DNA of 64,000 nucleotides from assembly GCA_018292915.2 (NCBI GenBank), contig JACVVK020000195.1, forward strand, positions 107,501 to 171,500. The letters run 5' to 3'. The translations under genes and the position numbers were made by a program. This stretch comes from Batillaria attramentaria (Eukaryota > Mollusca > Gastropoda > Batillariidae). The notes under the pieces were generated by a model. It saw nothing but the letters and a program-made list of their open reading frames with translations. It was not told where the DNA came from and searched no databases. Of this stretch, positions 1-12,600 are shown in pieces. Within the stretch, counting starts at the first letter, position 1. Each line of letters opens with the position of its first letter.

Positions 1-358
1 ACCCAACTGACCCTATTCCCCCCCACCCTAAAAAATTTTTTTGGCTGCTGGAAAAAAAAAAGAGAAAAAAATACAAGCCACGACCAGTTTTTGGTTTTCA
101 TGCGCCTGGTCGTCAGGGAAGTCGTGCGCCAACCGGCGGACCCAAGATTAGAACGAAATACGAAATATGGATAAGATAGTGTGTTTTTATAATAATTAAA
201 TACAATTTCACAGAGCATCATTTCTTATTAATACCCTGTTTCTTATGTTCCTTGGATATGTGTGTGTGGGGGGGGAGGGGGGGGAGGGGGGTTTAAAAAA
301 AAAAAAAAAAAAAACCTACCTACCTACCCTATTTTTTTAGCCATGTTACCAGAAACAA
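1..358. mobile_element. TTGTTTCTGGTAAC MITE, copy 1 (cut by window edge)
   Basis: Same sequence as 22258-22628 over most of its length (acgaaatacgaaatatgg, cagagcatcatttcttatta). Right end gttaccagaaacaa at 345-358. Confidence 0.8.
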
Positions 359-559
359 TTTGTTTTTGGCCTTGGCTAAAACACAATTTAAGACATAGAA
401 ATATGCACTGGCATTGCCTCACATTAACGATTAGCTGTCAAGGAAACTGTTAATGCTGCCTAATTTTTACATGCAGGGCCAAGAGGAAAAAAAAAAAAAA
501 AAAAGAGTACACAATGTGGAAAACCTGTACATATCAAGCACAGTATGTAGCAGACTCAC

Positions 560-675
560 TTAGAGGAGCAAGGTTCCTGATAAATATCCAGCTGGTAGTA
601 TCGATTGTTCCACAGGAAACAGCGCCGTGTTTTGTAAACTCTGAAGTGCTTCTCGTCTCTTTGTGCCAACAGGAT
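560..675 (-). CDS. Ttd14: Ttd14 exon 11 (last visible)
   Basis: 116 nt, ttacag/gtgagt. Encodes [18 protein letters not shown] and [16 protein letters not shown]. Ends in phase 2, so at least one more exon lies left of the window. Confidence 0.93.
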
Positions 676-3600
676 CTGTAACCGACACACCTTACCTAAA
701 CACCCGCTACAGATGTCTTGTTCAATAACAACAACAACAACAACAAAAACCCAACTTAAAAACCGAACCAAAAAAAAACCCCCAAATAAACCCAGCACCA
801 AAAAAAAAAAACCCACACCCCACCACCCCCGTTTTGCATGTTCTATATATATGACAAGACGCATAAAATTGAATCACAGGAAAACACACACACTCTTACT
901 TTAAGTATATATAATAACCCTGTTTGACCAAAAATGCGCCATGGTGACTCACATTGTTTTGTTTTGTTTAGATCTAATGAAATACTTACATCACCACATT
1001 CTTGTACATGTCGCAGCATTTTATGACTGGGTTTAAGACCCTTGAACAATTACAATCAAGTCCAATCCACATTTTACCGTGTATGTGTGTACATTGCCCC
1101 CAAAATGTACAGTTATCACTCAAGAAATGTAGGTAGGTAAAAGAATCTGTGAAGGCACTTCTTGAGAAGTTTTAATTTAAAAAAAAAAGAAAAAAAAAGG
1201 AAGAAGCTTTGCTCATTAACCCAGATCTTGCTGAATTGTCTTCTGCTGAAAAACCCACAGACGTAATCCAGAATATTCAGTTCAGTTCTCAGCAAGACTA
1301 CGGTTAACATTAAAAAAGAAAGGCCTGTCGCCATCATGTGTATCACTTTTACAAGGGCAAACAACTACAACAACAACAACAACAGCAACAACAGCAGCAG
1401 CAACAGTACAACAACAACCACCACCACCAGACTCACTTCATAATCCTTGTCTGAGATTGGCATCTTCAACTCCACGCTCTGTTTGTTGATCTCCGGGCGA
1501 CGGATGGTGTGTGTGTATGACCAGTTGCCTAAAAAACCGTTACAACCTGAACACATACTTATATAACTTTTGAACAGGACATGGTAGTGGCCAAAGGTGC
1601 CAAAGCTCAATGGGCAAGTTGTAGGTTTGAAAAACATGAACGCAACAGAAGACAGTTCACAGTGAAAGTGACTTTCTAAATAAAAACAATCTCAAAATGG
1701 TATGAAAATATATCCTAAAAATCAGAAGGACGAAGTAAATCACATTCTAATGCAGTCAGCTATGAACATTTACATACACTTAAAACACATCTGACTGATC
1801 TGCAGAAATGTTTCTGGAAGCAATCAGGCTGGGGAACTGCTGAGGAAAAAAACTGCTGAAACCTAGGCCGAGGTTCACAGGCAGCGCCCTGCTGGGGGAC
1901 CACGAGGCATCGCCCCATTTCAGAAAACAAATTTTAGCATTTTCAAAGGCATTTGGTCGCATCTCCTGGCTCCCACAAGTAAAATACTGTCTTGGTACTG
2001 ACACAGAAGTCTTCAAAAGAAATGAAGTTAGACTGCTGTCTGGTATGGCATTGCATGTATTGTGTTACATCACTGTGTGCACAACAGTTTTCCCCCTTTC
2101 TTTTCTTTGGGCTGAAATGTAGATTTTTTTTGGCTGAAAGAATACCGAATTTGGCTGAATATTGCCAAATGACTGAAAATTCCCCAGCCTGACAAGATCT
2201 TTGGAATTGAGGAAATTTAAAGAAAAAAAAAAGGGGGGGGGGGGAGAACTTTCGGAATACCCACCTTCCTGTCCACGTTTACGCAAGCGGGCTTGCATCT
2301 TGCGACTGGGCGTCACGAGATAATCATGCGTCACAGAAAACTCTTGGTAGTGGGGGAATGCCTGAAACAGCACATGTCAAACAAAACAAGATAAGAAACT
2401 GATCACAGACCTGCCTTATCTGTACTTAGAGATCAAAGTGGTACCCACCGACTGAGGCAGATCTGAAAGATTAACAAGATTAAAGAGTCTAGGTCAGAGG
2501 AATGCTACATACTGAATTCCTCTGCTTATCTTTCGTCTTCTAAAAATCATTCAGGGTTCGTACAGGATTTTGAGAACAACATTAAAAAGACTTTTTAAAG
2601 ACCAAAAATAAAAATTCAAAGACCCTGCTCTCGCAATCCTAATAATGAATACTGGTATATTATGATAATATGTCCATGAACTATCAGTAACTCACTGGAA
2701 GTAGGAACACTGGAACTGGAACACTGGCCCCGAAAATACAGTCGTGGGACAAAAAAAATCATTTCACGATTTTTCAAAGACTTTCAAAGACATTTTTTCA
2801 AAACATCGAAATTTAAAGACTTTCAAAGACTTGAAAAAGGGTCTGTGATGGTGTTGAGTGAGTTCAGGCAGGCAGGGAGGCAAACACAGCGGTCGCTATG
2901 ACATGAGTTTTATTGCAACAGGAAAACAAGCAACAAATGGCAGAGCGGGGAGCGACATCCGTGCAGTGACTTGAGGCAGAGCTGGCTGGCGACTGTCCAG
3001 TGAGGCGTAGCTCGCGGCTACTTATGCGCCCAGCGCGAGCCGCAAAGAAAGCAAGGGCCGCTCGCAGCAGAAACAAGGGCTAGATGCTCTCGAGCGGCGA
3101 AATCTGTGTTTGTTTACACACAGAAAACTAACAATAGCGGGCGTAATACAACAGCTACAAACTTCAAACAAACTGCATTGAAAAGAGCGTGAAAAGTACT
3201 CTAAGATGGCATAAGTTTGGAACATTATCAATGTACAAAGAATTTCCTATTGCCAATTTAAGAGCGTAAAGGCTGGGACCACGCATTCGAAAAGTGGTGA
3301 AAATGGCAAAATACACCCGTTAAACTACAAAACAGCGCTAAAAACAAAACATAACTAAAAAGTACAAACTCTTCCGAAACTACTATAGTTTAAATGATAA
3401 CTTTAGGCTAATTGACTGCCGAGATATTTAGCACTAAATGGACACAAACAAACACAGCTAACTGACACGTAGCTATCGTGGATCCGCAACGCTGCACGCG
3501 TGCGGTAGCCTACAGGCGAACAAAGCCGGCGGCACACAGCTGGCCGGAGAACCTAGGGTAGTGGGCGAGAGGGTCCAAACCACTCGGCTACATCTCCCCA

Positions 3601-6600
3601 CACTGAAACACAACCAGCGGCCTCGCTGGTGAAAACCAAAAAACACACTATGCTAAGCCCATCCCCAAAGGGCAACAGCAAGATACACAAAGAGCCAATC
3701 AACATGTGGCACCACATCAAAAGTAAACGAGTACAAAACCCTGTTCTCTCGCATTACAAACCATCACAGCCAGTTGTACAATACTGTTACTAAGCAAGGT
3801 TGCATCTAGCAAAAACTGACAGAAACCGGGTATTTAACCATCATGAATCTAACCAGTATAACACAATGCTCATAACAAGTCAACCACAAAGAGTTACCAC
3901 GATCAAGCCAACATAACTAACATAGCACAACATGTGTCAAACAGTCCAAATACTCCAACAGTCCATTACCTACAAAAATTCCACAGAGGTGACTAAACAC
4001 CAAGACTCGTTCGCAAGAAACTTCACTGAAAATTTACATAAGGATAGCATTAGATATAATTATGAAACTAGCCCCAGTCACTCGGATGTCACAAGCCGCA
4101 AACCATGAAAATACAACATAAGCACATCACTACTGACAAAATAACACAGTTACACTACTCAGTCAAACACAATAACCCAAACAAACCAGCTACTAAAAGT
4201 TGCCACCACAAACTAAAATGAACACACAGATATCAAAACAAAGATCAGTTCACTCTTCTCAACCGTCCATCGCACAGAACGAAACTGGTAGCACACTTGT
4301 AACACAATACACAGTCTCAGGGTCGCCACATCACCTTCTGCTGTGCAGGCTGTGTAGGGCGCTTCACACGCACAGTCTCGGGTCTCTTTGATCCGGGAAC
4401 CTCAACGGATTTCACGGCCACTACCGAGTTCACAGTCACAGGGCTAATAGCTATGGCCGGGATGCGGCTGGACTTGGTTCCAATACCCGGACTGCTAGTA
4501 CGGGCGACACTGTTCACAGACGCAGGTGGCTGCTGCTTAGCAGTCCGGACAGTCTGTCGGATTTCGGCCGCAGGAACTGGACAGGCCGTGGCGCAAGGCC
4601 TGCTGGAGCAGCAGCCGGGAACTTCGGTCCGTTGTCCCGATTCTGATGGTGCGTTGTCGGCGGCGGCGGTGCCGATGGAGGGGCCTGTTGGTGCTGCCCC
4701 TTACGTTGTCGCCGGCGTCGCCGAGGCCTCTTCCGCCGCCGGTAGTTCTGCTTGGCTGGGCACGCACGCTCGAAGTGCCCGGTCTGGTCACACCAGTAGC
4801 ACCTCGATCTTGTTGAGTGCTCCTGGTCGGCTTGTGGAGTAGAAACCGGCTCCCGACGCTCCCCCAGCCTTGCGGAGAGGGCAGCCACAGTGAGGCGAAG
4901 CTGCCCAATCTCTGCCGACATCGCAGAGAGCTGCTGCTTCAGGGCCTCGGGGTATGCAGTAACTGCTGGTGGTTCCATGGCTGTTCCCGCTGCTCTGTTT
5001 CCTGTTGACGGCTCCCTTGATGATGATCCTGCTCGCAGCGCCAGTTGTTGTGATGGTGTTGAGTGAGTTCAGGCAGGCAGGGAGGCAAACACAGCGGTCG
5101 CTATGACATGAGTTTTATTGCAACAGGAAAACAAGCAACAAATGGCAGAGCGGGGAGCGACAATCCGTGCAGTGACTCGCGGCAGGGCTGGCTGGCGACT
5201 GTCCAGTGAGGCGTAGCTCGCGGCTACTTATGCGCCCAGCGCGAGCCGCAAAGAAAGCAAGGGCCGCTCGCAGCAGAAACAAGGGCTAGATGCTCTCGAG
5301 CGGCGAAATCTGTGTTTGTTTACACACAGAAAACTAACAATAGCGGGCGTAATACAACAGCTACAAACTTCAAACAAACTGCATTGAAAAGAGCGTGAAA
5401 AGTACTCTAAGATGGCATAAGTTTGGAACATTATCAATGTACAAAGAATTTCCTATCGCCGATTTAAGAGCGTAAAGGCTGGGACCACGCATTCGAAAAG
5501 TGGTGAAAATGGCAAAATACACCCGTTTAAACTACAAAACAGCGCTAAAAAACAAAACATAACTAAAAAGTACAAACTCTTCGAAACTACTATAGTTTAA
5601 ATGATAACTTTAGGCTAAGCGACTGCCGAGATATTTAGCACTAAATGGACACAAACAAACACAGCTAACTGACACGTAGCTATCGTGGATCCGCAACGCT
5701 GCACTGCGTGCGGTAGCCTACAGGCGAACAAAGCCGGCGGCACACAGCTGGCCGGAGAAACCTAGGGGTAGTGGGCGAGAGGGTCCAAACCACTCGGCTA
5801 CAGGTCTCCAAAATTCCAAGACTTTCAAAGACATTCAATGCCTGTACGAACCCTGTCATTAAATCGTCAGCCTATTCTTTCTCTTCTTTTCTGCACAAGG
5901 ACGACTTTGTGAAATAGCAAAACTGTAGGACTTAGTGCCTAAAGGCAAAGTCAAGCATAAGGCTGATTTCACTTCAACAGTTCTTGGAATTAATCTTTAC
6001 ACGATTAAATCTGCAAAACCTCAGCATCCGCTATGGAGGAGACAAGGAATTTGCGTTTGATGCTGTTTGGAGCCAGTCGGTCGCCCGGATCAATGCCAAC
6101 ACGCGTGCAAACTGCCTGAAAGTGATGCACACACAGCGACAGTCAGCAAATCCATGTACTCTACCATCTTAAGAAAGCGTTAGGGATCACGCAGTATAAT
6201 AACCGCGCCCAGCACATGATGGATTTGGGGCGAGAAAAAGAAAGCAGCACAAACAAGTTCGATGTTTAGTCAATTTGTAGTTGCTGAGAATAAAGCCAGT
6301 TTTAAAGTTTGTCACAGACAGATGACAGAGAGAGAGACAATGGAGGGCTATAATGTAGACACACTTTGTCTATACACATGAGCAAATAAAAAAGGGAATA
6401 ATTAGAAATTAGGGTCACCTAGGACACAGTAGGGTGGTTTTGGAAAGCTGACAAACACTTTTTTTTTTTATTTTTTTTTGGGTTTGTTTTTTTTTCTTAC
6501 ATATCCAACAGCAATCAAAATTCACTTCATTGCACTGAGGGCTCTCAAACAAATCTGAAAAGGAGAGTTCAGGTCAGAATTCATCCCAACCAATCCAACT

Positions 6601-9600
6601 CAAAATCTGAGGTGCCCTTGTGTGCTGCACAAACGGACAGCACGTGACTATTCACCGGGCTGAGTGCTAAACTGAGTAAAACACTTCCCTCCATGTAACT
6701 CAAAAACTCAAAGACTAAAAAAAAATAAAAAGCGTACTCACTGAAATCATTCTGGAGATTTTTTTTTCAAAGTCTGTTGAATTGTCAATGACATCGTAGT
6801 ATGGGTGACCCACCCAAGCCTGAGGAAACAAAACATGCACTCACACGTGAATCATGTCATTTTTAATCATTAGGGTATAGTCCCATTACCGTGGCATGGG
6901 AAACTGGGGCTGCTCCCGGGGGTGGGGGGGGGGGGTGGGGGGGTGTGTCAATCCACCCATTTTGGTTTTTTTGCTTCAACACAGTATGTGTACAGTCACA
7001 TGGCGCAAAGGGTCAGCTCAGACATTCAAATTTCAGAATTTTTTTTTACAGATAATGTATAGGACAATTATTAAAATTATTCTTAAGTCGATAGTGAGTC
7101 CCTCACATTCGCAGTGATGGCATCAAGCTCTCGCGCATCATCCAGGCCTTCGTGGCGCGTTTTGTGTCCGTGTAGAGTGTAGAATGCCTCTGCCCCATTG
7201 GCAGCCGATACCATGTGGATGATCTGGTTGTAGCGGTTGTCACGGAGATCTACTTCGTGCCAGCCATTTTCTGCTTTCATCTTCTCCCACTGATCCCGCG
7301 GCAAATCTGCACCATCAAACTAATATTATCGATAGTATCATGGGAAAGGATTCACTTATAAGCGTTCACTCCCCTTGAAATCAATCAGATACAAACGCCA
7401 GCCCCCGTAGTGTAGGGGTTAGCACTTCGGACCATGGATCGGGAGACCCGGGTTCGAGTCCCAGTCGAGGCAAGCCGGATTTTTGCCTTCCTAGGTCGGC
7501 TCCTACCCAGAATGGGTGTGCTATGGGCCCAGTGGGGGGCTGTTGTCACACAGCCGAGATTCACCCACTTCACGGGTGCGACTTTCCTGGTGTTTCCCTT
7601 GGAATGACACGTCTTATGATGTGAATGAGTACACCCAGTAGTTCCCGGGCCTGGTTCATGCCAGGATATTCACGACAGAAAGCGTGTCCCACAGTCCCAA
7701 ACCACACGGACCTCCATGGCATCATCTTACCATCATCCTCATCTCCATCATTATAAAAATTGTCCCAGCTTTTGAGCCCTCTGTGGATTCCACCACTGGA
7801 GCTGGGAGGAACACCACTGGAGCTGGCAAAGAGTTGGGGCAGCAAAAAAAAAAAAAAAAGTTTCTTCTAAACGGTCACAGAAACATTTACAGTTTACCAG
7901 GGATAGGCACCATGAAAGAAGTCGTGATCATTATCATTGTGAAGTGCTGACAATAGCTATGGATCTAAGCTGCCCATTCCATCACAAATAAAGTTAAATA
8001 ATGTTGTTTCAGAGGGCTGGAGGGTGTTTGGGGTTTGGGTACTTTTCCTCCATGTGAGAGTCAGGACTTGATATCAAAATCCCAAAGAAGGAAACTTGCA
8101 TGGCATTTGGTGAGTGCCGCAGACACTTTATGCTAGGCGTGTCCGGGGCATGCTCCCCCGATTAAAAAAAAAAAGAAAAAAAAAAGACTAGAATGTATCC
8201 AGTCGGGTGCATTTCTGCATGATTTTAAGTGCTTCTGAGGAGGAAACACTTTTGTTTGGAAGAATATAATTAGAATTAGACCAAAATCTGTGCAATTTGG
8301 TATGATTTTATATGCTTCAAAGAAGAAAACAGGAAGGTGGTTGTGGTGGTGGTGGTGGTGGGGGGATTTTTTAGGCAAAGGTGGATATATATGCACCCGA
8401 AGGTGGAGGATTTTACGGCCTGAAGAGTGATATTAACTCTTTGACGACGGAGCGCAATTTCTGACACACGATTTCCGATAGGAAATCGTGTGTCAGAAAT
8501 TGCGCTCCGTCATCAAAGAGTTAAAGAAAGGGCAACGAGAACAAATATTTGGCTATTTGGCCACAGAGAGGATTTGCGTTTGTTGTAGAACTGCACACTT
8601 AGTTTTTGGCAGTGTCCATGAACGACCCAAAAAAATGCTTCCACCATTGTGGAAAGTCACACAAAGGATTACTTAACATATAATGCAAATTTGCGGACCC
8701 AGTGCAAAAAAATTGATACTCTGCCAAATATGATAGATGAAGAAGATAGTGCATCTTTTTATTATTTCATGCAGGTGTTAATCAGGGTTCGTACAGGATT
8801 TTGAGAACAAAATTCAAAGACTTTTTAAAGACCAAAAATAAAAATTCAAAGACCCTGCTTTCGCAATCCTAATAATGAATACTTGTATATTATAAGAGTC
8901 GACTTGCGAGCGAAGCGAAAGGAAAGGCACAGTGACACGGCCAGAGACGCGCAAACAGTGAGCTGGCCCCGAAAATACGGTCGTGGGGAAAAAAAAAATC
9001 ATTTAACTTTTTTTCAAAGACCTTCAAAGACATTTTTTCAAAACATCGAAATTTAAAGACTTTCAAAGACTTGTAAAACCTAAAAGGGTCCCCAAAATTC
9101 CAAAACTTTCAAAGACATTCGATGCCTGTACGAACCGGCAGGGAAAAGCAAAGAGCCCGCGCGCTGACTGAAATGAGCATTCTGATTGGACAAAGAGAGA
9201 GCTTAAGCCAATCAGATTCTGCCTGATAAGCACAATGGCTCAGCGGAAATGTCTTCAGACCGCAAAATACCGAAAAATATCTTGGTCCCGGAAAAGCGTA
9301 GTTTTCGCAGGCCTGGCGTACAAGCGTAAAATTGACCCGAATATCGTACATTTTTACGCCAAAATCGTAAGGGTAAACAGGTCTGGAACCCTGTTAATGC
9401 ATGCAACAGGGGGGAAAAAATAAATAAAAAGCCCTTCTACTGTCTGTAACGAAAAGAACACTCACATGCTGAACCATCCATGACTCCGCGATCACAGATA
9501 AGTAGAATGTTTTGCTGGCGTGTTCGCGCCAGGTCATGATATGTTTTCTCCACCTGCATCATTGTGCGGATAATGTTCTCCTGAAAATGATACGCTGCAA

Positions 9601-12600
9601 CACGCATGATAAACAGAGTGCATGAAAATAACATCAACTATCTATGTCTTACAAATTCAGTTTAATTCGTCAGTCAAACTGAATGATATCCATCCCAATC
9701 CTGTGTCCACTTACGAAGCACAGAGGTACTCCAGGAGAAAAATGTTGTTTTTTCACGCGTTTCCCCAATAAAATATGAAACAGAGTCTTGCTTTTACGTT
9801 CTAACCAATGCCATCCTCACCATAATGTTCACAGTGAGAAAGATGTAATATTTCATGCGAAAAATATGTTGAACCAGAGTCCAGAAAATGCATTAATTAC
9901 ATGCAAAAGCAGTTGCGGACTCCATTTTAGTTTCATAAAAATCTATAATAAACGGCGTTAATACCTTGCTCTTCGCTGAGATCTGCAAAGCGCACACCGC
10001 CACTGAAAATAAATAAGGCGTCAACGTATATGTAACCAACTAATTCAAGCATCGCAATTAGTAAGAAACAGTCACAAAACAAACATTCAACTAAACTGGC
10101 AAAGCCTTTATGACTCCACGTGACCATGACCTTCAACAGAGGTCACTCAAAAAGCATGATTAAAAAAAAAAAAAAGTTACATTGACCCTGTAACCTTTGA
10201 GGGAGGCCATTCACTGAAAATAATACGCTTAAACGCCCTTGTCACCAGCTACCATTGTGCTAAGTTTGGTATTTCCGCTTTTGATAGATGATGCGAAAAA
10301 GCCAGTGTTAAAGTTTGGTCATAGACAGATGATGGTCGGCTAGTACATAACACTCACTTTGTTACACATGTGAGTCAAAAAGAAATCAAGAAACACAAAC
10401 AAGAACAAACACACAATTTATGTCAGATTATTTCAATACTACATGTACTCACTACAGGGGTGAATTCAGTCAGAATGCATGTGAAAAATACATCAACACA
10501 AACATTTCCATGATAATCATTTATAATGTCAACAGCTGGCCAACGTGCCCTGATGTTCAATAGCTAACAAACTACTTATGATACTGATGCAGCGAGCAAA
10601 ATCATGCCATCTGCTTCACGTAAAATGACAGCCGCCAGCGGACACTATTCAGCTGCATCACAAAGCGATTTTCTCACCTGTGAAAAATTGATCTTACCTG
10701 AGGTAGATAATGGCTGACTCTGGTGATCGATACACCTGTAAGAAAAAAAAAAGCCATAAACGCTAAAAACAAGGTGAAATTGGTACAAGTGTATAGCCAG
10801 AGACGTTCAAAGGCTTGGACATCGGTCACTGTCAGATTAAAATTGTAAATGTTCTAACGCCACCGGCCCTTTTCTGGGCAAATGTTTGATTAAAACTTCG
10901 CTGTTGCAGTCCAGTACCCCCGTCCTGAAATTTCCATTCAGCACGGACATAGCACATTCATGCCGACAGAAAACGTTGGGGTTTTTGTTTGTTTGTTAGC
11001 AAATCGCATACCTTTCAGTTTCAAACCGTGTGTGGAGATCGGTAGATATCATGCTGTCTGCTATTCATGGGTTTTTTTGTTTGTTTGTTTTTTGTTGTTT
11101 GTTTTCCAGCAAATCGCATTAACTTTCCGTTTCAAACCGTGTGTGGAGATCGCTAGATATACTGTCTGCTATACATGGGTGTTTTTTTTCGTTTGTTTGT
11201 TGTTTTCCTGTCCTTTTGCAAATTTGGAGGGTCCATACATGAGATTTTGTCTGTTACGCACAATGGCTCAGTGGAAATGCAATGCTGCAAGTGTCCACTG
11301 CTAGTCACAGATTGCTTTTTGTTCATCGAGTTTCCGGGAGAGAGTTGGGAAAAATACTGTTTGTCTGGCGAGAGCAAAAACGTGAGTCCCCTGTGATGTG
11401 CTGTTCTCAAATTTGTGCATCAGCTTAAGAGTTTTGTGTTTACAAACACACACACACACCTGTGCATAACCGGGAACACTGATAAATGCAGACAAAAAGA
11501 AAAAAACAAAACAAAAAAACACACACACACAGAAAAACGATCAGTATTGTAAGATCAATAATGAAATGATAATAGGAAATGGAATAGTTTCACTCACCTT
11601 CCATCCCAAGTTTTCAAAGAATGTACTCAGCCTGGCCTGGCCTGTTGTTTTCCCTCCACAAGGCCCTAGACACAGAAATATAGACTAAGGAACAATGACA
11701 CGACCGGGAAAGGGGAAACGTGACTGTTTTGGAGAAAGGGAAACTGATGTGTTATTTCCCATGTGCAGTGTTTCCGATAGATTTCACACCAAAGGGTCCC
11801 AGGGACCCCTTTCCAGAATTTCAGGGGGTCCTTTTGCAATTTCAGAGAGTTTCTTAGTACATGTAATACGTTTCTTCGTTTTCTTTTTCCATGTGCAGTG
11901 TTTCTGATAATTTCACACCAACGGGTCCTAGGGACCCTTTTTCAGAATTTCAAGGGGTCCTTTTGCAATTTCAGAGAGTTCCTTCGTACACGAAATACGT
12001 TTCTTCGTTTTCTTTTTCCATGTGCAGTGTTTCTGATAGATTTCACACCAAAGGGTCCCAGGCAGGGATCGATTTTCTCGAGCGCCGTGCGACTATGTCT
12101 CATATTTTGATAAAATGTCGCATAGAAATTTCGCAAAATGCATCATATGTCGCACGAACATGACATCACAAGCGCACTTGACAACGCAAAGCAGAGATGC
12201 AGCCATAGAGTCTGTTACACTAATCTAATATTAGTGATGAGGCTTACTTATCCCGCTCGCCGCGCGCGCTGCCAGGAACTCTCGCTCGAAAGAGTTGCAA
12301 AAAATATTGGCGCGTTATCAGTTTTCTCAGTTCTGCGATCGAGAGGTCCTTTTCCGTTCAGAACCTGAACGTCACTGCACTTAGGAACAGGCTCTCGGCA
12401 CAGACATGTGACAGAGTGATGCGGGTGAACTTGATTGTCTCATAGAAAATGAAAATGTCTCATAAAAATGACTGGTCAAGGAGACAATGTCTCATTGGCA
12501 TATTTGAGTAAATCCATCCCTGCCCAGGGACCCTTTTTCAGAATTTCAGGGGGTTCTTTTGCAATTTCAGAGAATTCCACAGTTTTTGACCTGCCGGGTT

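Larger units (their letters stand above)
2844..5802 (-). mobile_element. Non-autonomous gag-only LTR retrotransposon
   Basis: Two ~750-bp direct repeats, nearly identical, with TG...CA ends and a 4-bp GGTC duplication at both sides. The internal part is only about 1.46 kb and encodes a gag-like CCHC protein on the minus strand. No protease, RT or integrase is visible. In minus orientation a candidate primer-binding site TGGCGCTGCGAGCAGGATC follows the upstream LTR (5049-5802). A purine tract GTGGGGAGA lies against the downstream LTR (2844-3592). The comparable uninterrupted MITE copy near 9087 shows the empty site. Confidence 0.88.
2552..5855. mobile_element. TIR-bounded MITE split by an LTR element
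   Basis: Perfect 15-bp inverted ends CAGGGTTCGTACAGG (2552-2566) and complement (5841-5855), flanked by direct TCATT at 2547-2551 and 5856-5860. The body carries repeated aaagac/caaagac motifs near both ends. Only about 350 bp belongs to the MITE; the rest is the LTR element at 2844-5802. No coding sequence of its own. It lies in Ttd14 intron 8. Confidence 0.85.

Noticed and set aside
4453..4842. 129-codon plus-strand ORF
   Set aside because: It is the antisense of the gag-like ORF of the LTR element, which has the zinc knuckle on the minus strand.
7401..7475. tRNA gene (A and B boxes)
   Set aside because: The same head with the same long body occurs in five copies; it is a tRNA-derived SINE. 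The heads at 28663, 45164 and 51955 are rejected for the same reason.
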